Under the pieces are notes generated by a model. It saw nothing but the letters and a program-made list of their open reading frames with translations, did no database searches and was not told the DNA's origin. Source: Streptomyces sp. NRRL S-646 (GTDB taxonomy: Bacteria; Actinomycetota; Actinomycetes; Streptomycetales; Streptomycetaceae). From it: 64,000 nt of DNA. Where the stretch lies: positions 444,938 through 508,937 of the forward strand of contig NZ_JODC01000011.1 in the NCBI RefSeq assembly GCF_000720765.1, written 5' to 3'. Position 1 is the stretch's first letter; each line of letters starts with the position of its first letter. Both the position numbers and the translations under genes were made by a program. Positions 26,382-33,980 of this stretch are shown piece after piece.

Positions 26382-27903
26382 ACTCGTCCGCCCCCTTCGG
26401 CACCTTGGTCCCGAGCACCCGCGCCACCTCGGCCGTGGTCACCTTGGGAGCCGTCAGCTGCGACCAGTGGGCCTTGACCGCGGACGTCACCTCACCGCGC
26501 GGGCGGGAGAGCAACTCCCGTACGACATCGGTCTGTCCGGCCGACATCGACACCGGGTTGGTCGGTGTCAGAGCGATCGCCGGGCCGCTCAGGCTGTCGT
26601 CGAGGCGGACGTGCTTGAGGTCGGCGAACGGGTCCGCGTCGCGGCCCAGTGCCAGCCACATCACCGTCACCACGCGGCCGTCGCAGAGCTCGCTGCCCTT
26701 CTTCTCGTCGCCGCCGACCAGCACGGAGGCGACGCCGACCGCGAACTCGGGCACCCTGTTGCCGCCCCAGCGCGTGCCGACCGTCACCTGGCCGGGTGTG
26801 GTGGACGGTTCGATCGCCGCGTCGCCGTCGAGGCCGTAGCGGGCGTCGATCCGCTGCCGTACGAGCAGGGGCCGGCTCGCGGCCGTGCCACCGGCGAGGG
26901 CCTGGACGCGGTCGACGACCCCGGCCCAGGTACCGGTCCGGGCGTTCCACTCGTCGAAGGCGCAGTACTGCGAGGCGCCGTGACGTACGCACGACTGCTC
27001 CTTCTCCGGGGAGACCGTGGCCCGCTCCCGGGCCGCCGCCAGCTCCGGCGAGACGCCTCCGGACTGCCCGACCGCGCCGGTCAGCGCGAGGGCCAGCGCA
27101 CCCGCGAGACCCGCCTTCAGCGGCCAGGACCGGCCGCCGGCCGCCACCACCGCGGCCATGGCCGCCAGCAGAACCAGCCCGGCGAGGTACAGGGCGTGCC
27201 AGGCCGCGGGGCGGCCGAGCAGGTCGGACGGCAGGGTCGAGCTGCTGGTCTCGCTCACGACCGGTGACAGCCAGCGGCTCCACTGCGCATCACCCGTCCC
27301 CGTGGAGACGAAGAGCAGGGCGGTGAAGAGACCGATCACCACGATCGGGGCGGCGAACGCGGACGGGATCAGCCGGGCGACCAGCAGGCCGAGGGCCCCG
27401 AAGAGCAGCACGTACAGCGGAGCCACGGCCAGTTCGGCCACCGACCCGTGGCCCACCGCGCCCGACCGCAGCGCCTGCCAGGTGAACTGGGTCAGCACGA
27501 CAAGTGCGGTGAGCACGGCGAACGGCACCACGGACAGGACGTGCCCGACCGTGCGCCGCCACGGCTCCATGACCAGCACGTCGAAGTGGCGGTCGGTACC
27601 GCGCCGGCGGGAGCGCAGCGCGGCCCGGTTGACGCAGACGAACAGGGCGATGCCGAGCAGGATCGGCGTGGCCTGGGTCGCACGGTCGACGTCCTGGAGC
27701 GCCGGGTAGGCGGCCATGCCGTCCGAGGGGGACACCAGCTTCCAGCCGGTGTAGCCGACGTAGAACAGCAGGGTCGCCGCCACCGGGATGTACTGGAGCA
27801 GATCGCGTGCCTCGAAGCGGGCGAGGGCGAACACGGCCGCCCAGCTGCGGCGCTGTTCGCCGTCTACGACGGGCGGGGCCGTCGCCTCCATGAGCGTGCT
27901 CAT
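26371..27903 (-). CDS. ABC-2-type permease with extracytoplasmic domain
   Basis: The 510-residue protein begins MSTLMEAT, coupled to the ATPase gene by ATGA. It has about six membrane helices in residues 40-280 and a soluble region of about 220 residues at the C-terminus, with Cys residues (SCVRHGASQYC) that could form a disulfide outside. It forms the membrane part of the ABC transporter encoded in this operon. A longer upstream frame overlaps the ATPase gene and is rejected. Confidence 0.8.
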   Translation of the reverse strand: MSTLMEATAPPVVDGEQRRSWAAVFALARFEARDLLQYIPVAATLLFYVGYTGWKLVSPSDGMAAYPALQDVDRATQATPILLGIALFVCVNRAALRSRRRGTDRHFDVLVMEPWRRTVGHVLSVVPFAVLTALVVLTQFTWQALRSGAVGHGSVAELAVAPLYVLLFGALGLLVARLIPSAFAAPIVVIGLFTALLFVSTGTGDAQWSRWLSPVVSETSSSTLPSDLLGRPAAWHALYLAGLVLLAAMAAVVAAGGRSWPLKAGLAGALALALTGAVGQSGGVSPELAAARERATVSPEKEQSCVRHGASQYCAFDEWNARTGTWAGVVDRVQALAGGTAASRPLLVRQRIDARYGLDGDAAIEPSTTPGQVTVGTRWGGNRVPEFAVGVASVLVGGDEKKGSELCDGRVVTVMWLALGRDADPFADLKHVRLDDSLSGPAIALTPTNPVSMSAGQTDVVRELLSRPRGEVTSAVKAHWSQLTAPKVTTAEVARVLGTKVPKGADECGR

Positions 27904-28763
27904 GCGGCCGCCACCTCCGCGCCCGCGCCGTCCAGGGTGAGCAAGTAGCCGTCCTCCAGGGTGGGTTCGAGCAGGTCGGCGCCGACGGGCGGACTGCCGA
28001 CGTTGCGGAAGGTGCCCGTGCCGGTGCGCCAGCCCGCCTTCGCGCCGGGGTCGCGTTCCGTACTGCTCCACACCCGTCCGGCCGCCCGTGCGGTCAGTTC
28101 GGCGGGCGTGCCGTCGAAGCGGATGCTGCCGCCCGCCATCACCAGCACACGGTGGCAGAGCATCGCCACGTCCTCGGTCTGGTGGGTGGAGAGGAGGACG
28201 GTGCGACCCTCCCCAGCCTGTGCGATCAACTCCCGGAAGCGCATGCGCTGTTCGGGGTCGAGCCCGACGGTCGGCTCGTCGAGCACGAGGAAACCGGGGT
28301 CGCCGACCAGCGCGGCGGCCAGCGCGACCCGCTGCCGCATCCCGCCGGACAGCTTCTTGATGCGCTTGGCACGTACGTCGCCGAGGTCGACCTCGTCCAG
28401 CACGCGCCGCACCTCCCGGTGCCGGGCACCCCGGTCCGTCACCTCCTTGAGGATCGCCACATAGTCGACGAACTCGAAGGCCGTGAAGTCCGGGTGGAAG
28501 CCGGGCGTCTGCGGCAGATAGCCGAGCCTGCGCCGCACCTCCTGCCGGCCGGCCGCCGTCGCCGGGTCGTGCCCGAGCACGGTGAAGGCACCCCGGTCCG
28601 GGGGCACGGCGGTGGCCAGCACACGCAACAGGGTGGTCTTTCCTGCCCCGTTGGGCCCGAGCAGCCCGGTGACGCCCGAGGTCAGCCGCAGCGACACCTC
28701 GTCGAGGGCCTGTGTCCCGCCGAAGCGGAGACTGAGCCCGGAAGCGGAAACGGTCGGTGTCAT
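27900..28763 (-). CDS. ABC transporter ATP-binding protein
   Basis: The 287-residue ATPase has Walker A GPNGAGKT, Q-loop (LPQTPGFH), signature LSGGMRQR, Walker B LVLDEPTVG and the switch His in LLSTHQTED. It is of the ABC-2 export class (drug, lipid or Cu/NosF-like). It overlaps both neighbours by four bases, so anti-sigma factor, ATPase and permease are made in coupled fashion. Confidence 0.9.
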   Translation of the reverse strand: MTPTVSASGLSLRFGGTQALDEVSLRLTSGVTGLLGPNGAGKTTLLRVLATAVPPDRGAFTVLGHDPATAAGRQEVRRRLGYLPQTPGFHPDFTAFEFVDYVAILKEVTDRGARHREVRRVLDEVDLGDVRAKRIKKLSGGMRQRVALAAALVGDPGFLVLDEPTVGLDPEQRMRFRELIAQAGEGRTVLLSTHQTEDVAMLCHRVLVMAGGSIRFDGTPAELTARAAGRVWSSTERDPGAKAGWRTGTGTFRNVGSPPVGADLLEPTLEDGYLLTLDGAGAEVAAA

Positions 28764-29590
28764 ACGGCATCCCCCTGGAAGCGGTCGAAACGGTCACGTA
28801 CGAAGAAGAGCAGCCCGCCGGCGAGCGCGGCGACCGCCGCCGCCACCCCCTGGCCGGCCGCGGTGAACGGCACGGGCGTGGCGCCCGCGTCGTAGGCGCG
28901 GGCCGCCAGGAGCAGCGCCACCCACACCCCGCCGACCAGCGACGGCGCGAGCACCGGGCCGAGCCGGGCGGTGAGGACCAGGCCGGTCGAGGTCAGGGCC
29001 AGCGCGGGCAGCAGCCAGGCGAGGGCGCCCAGTCCGTAGCCCGGCAGCGCGAGCGTCGCCAGGCCGCTGAGGCCGAGCACGGCGGTGAGCACGGCCACCG
29101 TCCGCACCATCAGCAGCCTGAACCCGTGCATCGGCGCGACCACCGCCATCTCGTACGTCGGGTCCAGCGCGGGTCCGTACGACAGCGCGACCCCGCCGAG
29201 GGGCAGCAGCGGCGCAAGGGCGAGGAAGAGCGTGGGCGAGGCGGCCGCCGTACCCGCGTGGGCCGCGACGACGCTCATCACCAGCACGGCGACGACCGCA
29301 CCCAGCCAGGAACGGCGCAGCACGGGCGTGGCCGCGAGCAGCCGCGCGGTGTGATCGGCGACCCCCAGCCGCATCAGCAGCCCCTCGAACACCCCCGGCC
29401 GGGGCGCATCCAGCTCGGCGTCCAGCCGCTCCCAGCCGGCGTCGACCCGGTCCGGGTCACCGACCTCGGCGAGAACGCCACGGCACTGCGCGCACGCGAC
29501 GAGATGGGTGTCGGCGGACCACAGCGCGGGTGGCGCCAACTCGCCCCGGGCGTAGGCCCGTAGGTCCTCTGCATCCACATGCCAGGTCAT
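28760..29590 (-). CDS. Zinc-finger anti-sigma factor fused to membrane domain
   Basis: The 276-residue protein starts with a zf-HC2 segment, H-x3-C-x2-C (HLVACAQC at about 28-35), typical of ECF anti-sigma factors. About six membrane helices follow (from about 92), more than the single helix of most such proteins. It should hold the sigma factor encoded upstream until a signal, perhaps transporter activity, releases it. The ATG at 29590 follows GGAGGTGACGGC and overlaps the small ORF by four bases. Confidence 0.78.
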   Translation of the reverse strand: MTWHVDAEDLRAYARGELAPPALWSADTHLVACAQCRGVLAEVGDPDRVDAGWERLDAELDAPRPGVFEGLLMRLGVADHTARLLAATPVLRRSWLGAVVAVLVMSVVAAHAGTAAASPTLFLALAPLLPLGGVALSYGPALDPTYEMAVVAPMHGFRLLMVRTVAVLTAVLGLSGLATLALPGYGLGALAWLLPALALTSTGLVLTARLGPVLAPSLVGGVWVALLLAARAYDAGATPVPFTAAGQGVAAAVAALAGGLLFFVRDRFDRFQGDAV

Positions 29591-29721
29591 GCCGTCACCT
29601 CCAGCACCGGCACGCGGCCCGGCAGAGCCCGGTCGCGCACCTGCCTGCCCATGCCGCCGCTTCCCTGCCCGTGCGGCCGGCGCGCGGCCCGCCAGACCCG
29701 ATTGCACATCCGCCCGCTCAT
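29587..29721 (-). CDS. 44-aa ORF joining sigma and anti-sigma genes
   Basis: A frame of 44 codons starts in the sigma gene's stop (ATGA) and ends in the anti-sigma start (ATGA), exactly filling the gap. Third positions are mostly G or C. The product is strongly basic (RVWRAARRP, GRVPVLEVTA) with one Cys. It could be a third partner in the sigma switch, or exist mainly to carry ribosomes from one gene to the next. No family is recognised. Confidence 0.6.
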   Translation of the reverse strand: MSGRMCNRVWRAARRPHGQGSGGMGRQVRDRALPGRVPVLEVTA

Positions 29722-30257
29722 GTCAGCGCCTCCCGCAGTTGCTTACGGGCCCGCATCGCCCGTGTCTTGACCGTCCCCGGCGGTATCCCGAGCAGGACGG
29801 CGGCCTCCCGGGTGGTCAGGCCGTCGATGACGGTGGCCTGGAGCACCGCGCGCAGCTCCGGTGAGAGCCGGACCAGGGCACCCGCGAGATCCCCGTGCTC
29901 CACCCCCGCGAGCACGCGTTCCTCCGCGGACGCCTCGTCCCGGTGCCGCAGCCTGGACAGTGCCTGCCTGAGGCGCCCCCGGGCCCCGTCGCTCCGCAGC
30001 GCGTCGATCAGCCGCCGGGAGCCGATCCGCCACAGCCATCCGGCGACGTCGCCGTCCTCCCGGTAGCGGGCCTTGCCCCGCCAGATCGCGAGGAACGTCT
30101 CCTGTACGACGTCGTCGACCACGCCCGCGTCGGCGCACCGGCCGCGCAGCCGGGCGGTCAGCCACGGCGCGTACCGCCGGTACAGCTCCTCGAAGGCGCG
30201 CCGGTCCCCGTCCGCGGCGGCCCGCAGCAGCTCACCGTCGCTTCTCGTTTCGCTCAC
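29718..30257 (-). CDS. ECF RNA polymerase sigma factor
   Basis: The 179-residue protein has sigma region 2 (FEELYRRYAPWL, VVQETFLAIWR) and region 4 with its helix-turn-helix (LTTREAAVLLGIPPGTVK). No C-terminal extension is present. It heads an operon with a zinc-finger anti-sigma factor and ABC transporter, so it probably controls that transporter and other genes. It is divergent from the GntR operon across 129 bases. Confidence 0.88.
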   Translation of the reverse strand: MSETRSDGELLRAAADGDRRAFEELYRRYAPWLTARLRGRCADAGVVDDVVQETFLAIWRGKARYREDGDVAGWLWRIGSRRLIDALRSDGARGRLRQALSRLRHRDEASAEERVLAGVEHGDLAGALVRLSPELRAVLQATVIDGLTTREAAVLLGIPPGTVKTRAMRARKQLREALT

Positions 30258-30341
30258 GTCCCCTCATCGGACCGGCCCCGCGGATCGGTTCACACGGTTT
30301 CCCTCGACTTTCTCAGGCGGCTTGACTTTCACAGGCCACTT

Positions 30342-30381
30342 CAACCACCCTTTCACTACTCAATTAGTGAAAGGGTGGTTG
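30342..30381. promoter_or_regulatory. 40-bp perfect palindrome, probable GntR operator
   Basis: Arms of 17 bp (core CACCCTTTCACTA and complement) flank a 6-base spacer CTCAAT. It ends five bases before the chosen GTG of the GntR gene. TTGACT at 30322-30327 could be the -35 box. The place and symmetry suggest autoregulation by the YtrA-type repressor it precedes. Confidence 0.8.
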
Positions 30382-30386
30382 TCCGC

Positions 30387-30812
30387 GTGGTCGAGTACCG
30401 CATCGACCGGCGCTCCGGCGTCGCCACCTACGTCCAGATCGTCCAGCAGACCAAGCAGGCCCTCCGTCTGGGCCTCCTGGAACCGGGGGACAAGCTGCCC
30501 ACAGCCCGCGAGGTGGTCGAGGCCACCGCCATCAACCCGAACACGGTCCTGAAGGCCTACCGCGAGCTGGAACGCGAGGGCCTGGTCGAGGCCCGCCGGG
30601 GCCTGGGGACCTTCGTACGGCGGTCACTGGGCACCGCACCGGCCGAGTCCCCCCTGCACGGGGAGCTGGACGTCTGGGCCGCGAAGGCCCGCGCGGCCGG
30701 CCTGGACCGGGACGACGTGGCCGCGCTCTTCACCGCCGTACTCGAGAAGCACTTCGCCGACTTCCCGGCCCAGCACAGTTCGGACCAGCACAGCCAGGGG
30801 GACCTTTCATGA
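30387..30812 (+). CDS. GntR-family regulator, YtrA type
   Basis: The 141-residue protein has an N-terminal GntR winged helix (YVQIVQQTKQAL, then LPTAREVVEATAINPNTV) and only a short C-terminal helical tail, as in the YtrA subfamily that represses ABC operons. GTG 30387 gives VVEYRID; GTG 30375 lies inside the palindrome and is less likely. It is coupled to the ATPase gene by ATGA. Effectors of this subfamily are often cell-wall-active compounds. Confidence 0.85.
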   Translation: MVEYRIDRRSGVATYVQIVQQTKQALRLGLLEPGDKLPTAREVVEATAINPNTVLKAYRELEREGLVEARRGLGTFVRRSLGTAPAESPLHGELDVWAAKARAAGLDRDDVAALFTAVLEKHFADFPAQHSSDQHSQGDLS

Positions 30813-31723
30813 CCGACACCACCGGCTTCGCCCTGGAGGCGGCCGCTGTGGGCAAGCGCTTCGGCAGGCGCCGGGGGGCCGGGGGCTGGGCGCTGCGCGA
30901 CTGCGGCTTCCGGCTGCCCGCGGGCCGCGTGTGCGCCGTCGTCGGCCCGAACGGGGCGGGCAAGTCCACGCTCCTGGCGCTCGCCGCCGGGCTGCTGGTC
31001 CCTACCGAGGGCAGGGTCACCGTCCTCGGCACGGACCCGGCCTCGGCCCGCGCCCGCGTGGGCTTCGTCGCGCAGGACAAGCCGCTCTACCCGCACCTCA
31101 CGGTCGCCGAGACGCTGCGCATGGGCGCCGACCTCAACCCCGACCGGTGGGACGCACCGACCGCCGAGCGGATCGTCGCCGACGGCGACCTCGACCCGAA
31201 GACGAAGATCCGCGCGCTCTCCGGCGGCCAGCGCACCCGCGTCGCGCTCGCCCTCGCCCTCGCCAAGCGGCCCGAACTGCTGCTCCTGGACGAGCCGATG
31301 GCCGACCTCGACCCGCTGGCCCGGCACGAACTGATGGGGGTGCTGATGGCGCAGGCCGCGCAGTACGGCACCACGATCGTGATGTCCTCGCACGTGGTCG
31401 CCGAACTGGAGGGCTCCTGCGACCACCTGCTGCTCATAGGCGGCGGCCGCGTCCGCCTCGCCGGGGAGATCGACGAGCTGCTGGAGGCGCATGTGCGCGT
31501 GTCCGGCCTCGCGACCTCCCTCGACCCGCACACCGTCGTCGAGTCCCGTACGACGGGCCGCCAGCTCAGCGCGCTGATCCGCCCGGCGGGCCCGCTCCCG
31601 GAGGGCCTGCGCACGAGCGCGCCCTCCCTGGAGGAGCTCGTCCTCTCCTACCTGCGCAACCCCCAGGCCCCGGGTACGACACCGGCCGAAGCCGCGTCCG
31701 AGTCCGAGAAGGCCGCGCTGTGA
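30809..31723 (+). CDS. ABC transporter ATP-binding protein
   Basis: The 304-residue ATPase has Walker A GPNGAGKS, Q-loop (VAQDKPLY), signature LSGGQRTR, Walker B LLLDEPMAD, and SSHVVAELEGS at the switch position. It overlaps the GntR gene (ATGA) and the first permease gene (GTGA). Together these encode a complete ABC-2 transporter under the GntR regulator. Confidence 0.9.
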   Translation: MTDTTGFALEAAAVGKRFGRRRGAGGWALRDCGFRLPAGRVCAVVGPNGAGKSTLLALAAGLLVPTEGRVTVLGTDPASARARVGFVAQDKPLYPHLTVAETLRMGADLNPDRWDAPTAERIVADGDLDPKTKIRALSGGQRTRVALALALAKRPELLLLDEPMADLDPLARHELMGVLMAQAAQYGTTIVMSSHVVAELEGSCDHLLLIGGGRVRLAGEIDELLEAHVRVSGLATSLDPHTVVESRTTGRQLSALIRPAGPLPEGLRTSAPSLEELVLSYLRNPQAPGTTPAEAASESEKAAL

Positions 31724-32685
31724 GCGCGCTCCGGGTGCCGGGACTGCCCCGGACGGTCCTGCGGCTGCACCGCCCGGCGCTGATCGTGTGGGGTGCCTTC
31801 GTGGCCGCCCTGATCGGCTGGCTGGTCTGGCTGAACACGGTGACGTCGAGCGCGGGCGAGCGGGAGCGGGCCTACTGCGACCATCACGGGACCTGCAACA
31901 TCCTGGACCAGCTGAACTACGGCCAGCGGACCGTCTGGGGCGCGACGCTCGTCTGCTACAGCTCCCTGGCCGTGGCCGCCTGGGCGGGCGCCTCCCTGAT
32001 CGGCCGCGAACTGGAGTCCGGTACCGCGCAGTTGGCGTGGACACAGGGCGTCTCCCCGGCCCGCTGGCTGGCCGCCAAGCTCGCCGTGCCCGCACTGCTG
32101 CTCACGCTCGGCTGCACGGCGCTGGTCCTGGCGTACCGCCACGCCTGGAACGCCCACCCCGGCCTGCGCGACGGCGCCTGGTTCTCCGTCGTCACCTTCG
32201 TGGCCCGCGGCCCGGCGACGGTCGCCTACGCCCTGTGCGCGCTCGCCGTCGGCACGCTCACCGCCCTGCTGCTGCGCCGCACACTGCCTGCCCTCGGCGC
32301 CTCCCTCGCCGTGACCTGGGCGCTGCACTTCGTCCTGGAACGCTTCCGCGAACACCTATGGCCGCCGGTGACCCGCGTCACGGCGACCGAGGCCCTGACG
32401 ACCCGGCACGCCTGGCAGCTGGAGGACGGAGCCATCGAGCACGGCCACCGCGTCGCGTACACCGGCACCACGCCATGCGACGGCACCCCCGCCCAGGTCA
32501 AGCAGTGCGCCGCAGACCTGCACATCACCGGCTACTACCAGGTCTTCCACCCCCAGTCCCACTACTGGCCCCTGCACCTCGTGGAGACCGGCATCGTCCT
32601 GACCGTCGCCGCCCTCGCGACCTTCCTCGCCTTCCGTCTCCTGCCCGCCCCTGCTCGGGCCGCCCGCAAGGAAACCCTCGTATGA
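31720..32685 (+). CDS. ABC permease, copy 1
   Basis: The 321-residue membrane protein has six predicted helices with a large extracytoplasmic loop before the last one. It shares with the next gene LIGRELE-GTAQLAWTQG near residue 95 and HPQSHYWP close to the C-terminal helix. Such paired permeases probably form a heterodimer. The GTG start overlaps the ATPase stop; the stop overlaps the next start. Confidence 0.83.
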   Translation: MSALRVPGLPRTVLRLHRPALIVWGAFVAALIGWLVWLNTVTSSAGERERAYCDHHGTCNILDQLNYGQRTVWGATLVCYSSLAVAAWAGASLIGRELESGTAQLAWTQGVSPARWLAAKLAVPALLLTLGCTALVLAYRHAWNAHPGLRDGAWFSVVTFVARGPATVAYALCALAVGTLTALLLRRTLPALGASLAVTWALHFVLERFREHLWPPVTRVTATEALTTRHAWQLEDGAIEHGHRVAYTGTTPCDGTPAQVKQCAADLHITGYYQVFHPQSHYWPLHLVETGIVLTVAALATFLAFRLLPAPARAARKETLV

Positions 32686-33665
32686 CCGCCCTGACCACCG
32701 GCGCCGCTCGCGCCGTCATACGAGTGCACCGCACGACGCTGATCGTGTGGGCCGTGTTCATCGTGGGCGCCGTCGCGTGTCTGGTGTGGCTGAACGAGGT
32801 CACCGCACCTTCCGCCCGCCGGACGATCGCCGCCTGCAGCCGCATCGGGCACTGCGACACCCCTTTCACCGCCCTCGGCTTCACCGAGCTGATGGGCTGG
32901 GTCGTCACCCTGGCCTACTACACCTTCTGGGCCGTCGCCGCCTGGGCGGCCACCTCGTTGATCGGCCGCGAACTGGAGCACGGCACCGCGCAGCTCGCCT
33001 GGACGCAGGGCGTGAGCCCCGCCCGCTGGCTCGCCACCAAGCTCGCCCTGCCCGCGCTGGCGATCGTCCTCGGCGGCACGCTCTTCTCCCTCGTCTACGG
33101 CTGGGCCCGGTCGGCGAACCACGCCCTGTTGGGCGACGACTGGACCTTCCCCGAGGTGTTCGCCGACCGCGGCCCCACCCTGGCGGCGTGGAGCCTCGCC
33201 GCCCTCGCCGTCGGCACGCTCAGCGCGCTCGTGCTGCGCCGCTCGCTGCCCGCGCTGGGCGTCGCGGTCACCGTGATGATCGTGCTCAACCGCTGCCTGG
33301 AGCAGTACCGCGTGGACCTGTGGCCGACGGTGACACGCACCTTCGCGAGGCCGCTTCCGATGGGCAACGGCGTCTGGCAGGTCGAGCAGGCGGGCAAGGG
33401 CACATGGGGGGTCGAGACCGGCGTCCTCGTCCACGGGCAGCGGAACCCGAACATCGACGCCTACGGCCTCTGCGACGGCACCGCCGCAGAGGCCAGGCGC
33501 TGCCTCGACAGACTGGGCATCGACGGCTACTACACCGTCTACCACCCCCAGTCCCACTACTGGCCCATGAACCTCGTCGAGACCGGCATCCTCCTCACGA
33601 TCGCCGCCCTCGCGACCGCCGCCGCCTTCCTCGTCCTCCGCCGCCGCACCGCTCGCACCGTGTGA
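32682..33665 (+). CDS. ABC permease, copy 2
   Basis: The 327-residue paralogue of the preceding permease is clearly similar along its whole length (AWTQGVSPARWLA in both, and YHPQSHYWPMN matching FHPQSHYWPLH). The loops between these motifs diverge, as expected for an old duplication with heterodimer assembly. It is the last gene of the operon, followed by two strong hairpins. Confidence 0.83.
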   Translation: MTALTTGAARAVIRVHRTTLIVWAVFIVGAVACLVWLNEVTAPSARRTIAACSRIGHCDTPFTALGFTELMGWVVTLAYYTFWAVAAWAATSLIGRELEHGTAQLAWTQGVSPARWLATKLALPALAIVLGGTLFSLVYGWARSANHALLGDDWTFPEVFADRGPTLAAWSLAALAVGTLSALVLRRSLPALGVAVTVMIVLNRCLEQYRVDLWPTVTRTFARPLPMGNGVWQVEQAGKGTWGVETGVLVHGQRNPNIDAYGLCDGTAAEARRCLDRLGIDGYYTVYHPQSHYWPMNLVETGILLTIAALATAAAFLVLRRRTARTV

Positions 33666-33678
33666 GGCATCCGATGCG

Positions 33679-33710
33679 CGTACGTCCTTCCACGGGGGGA
33701 TGGACGTACG
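33679..33710 (+). terminator. Hairpin after the GntR-ABC operon
   Basis: Nine-bp arms (CGTACGTCC / GGACGTACG) with a 14-base loop lie 14 bases after the operon stop. Confidence 0.6.
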
Positions 33711-33717
33711 TATTCTC

Positions 33718-33779
33718 GGGGCGGCTCCCAGCAGGCTCGTACGCCGGTCCCGCCGACGTAGACGTCTGGGAGCCGCCCC
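33718..33779. terminator. Second hairpin after the GntR-ABC operon
   Basis: Perfect 14-bp arms (GGGGCGGCTCCCAG and complement) enclose 34 bases. With the preceding stem it should isolate ppk from the ABC operon. Confidence 0.7.
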
Positions 33780-33813
33780 CAGATATCCCGCACGCCATGT
33801 CGCCGTAACCAAC

Positions 33814-33824
33814 GGTTCAGACAG
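33814..33824 (+). promoter_or_regulatory. Possible PHO-box unit upstream of ppk
   Basis: GGTTCAGACAG resembles the 11-base PHO-box unit seen before pstS in this window. Only one unit is evident. ppk is known to be PhoP-controlled in Streptomyces, which makes the site plausible; the match itself is weak. Confidence 0.3.
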
Positions 33825-33980
33825 GCTTGCGACGCTCAGCCAATGACGCCCTCCGTGCCGAAGCCTTCGCCGCCCCCCGAGGGGCCCGCGGGGAACGGGG
33901 ACGCCCTCCGCTCCGCAAAAGCACTCCCACCCGCGCTTTCCGACGCGCCCGTTTCGCTGGGAACGCGGAAGAATGGGTTC

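Noticed and set aside
33843..33980. N-terminal extension of ppk from an upstream ATG
   Set aside because: Codons here have many A/T third positions (AAA, GCA, CTT, GTT), unlike the gene body, and no ribosome site precedes the ATG. It cannot be fully excluded.
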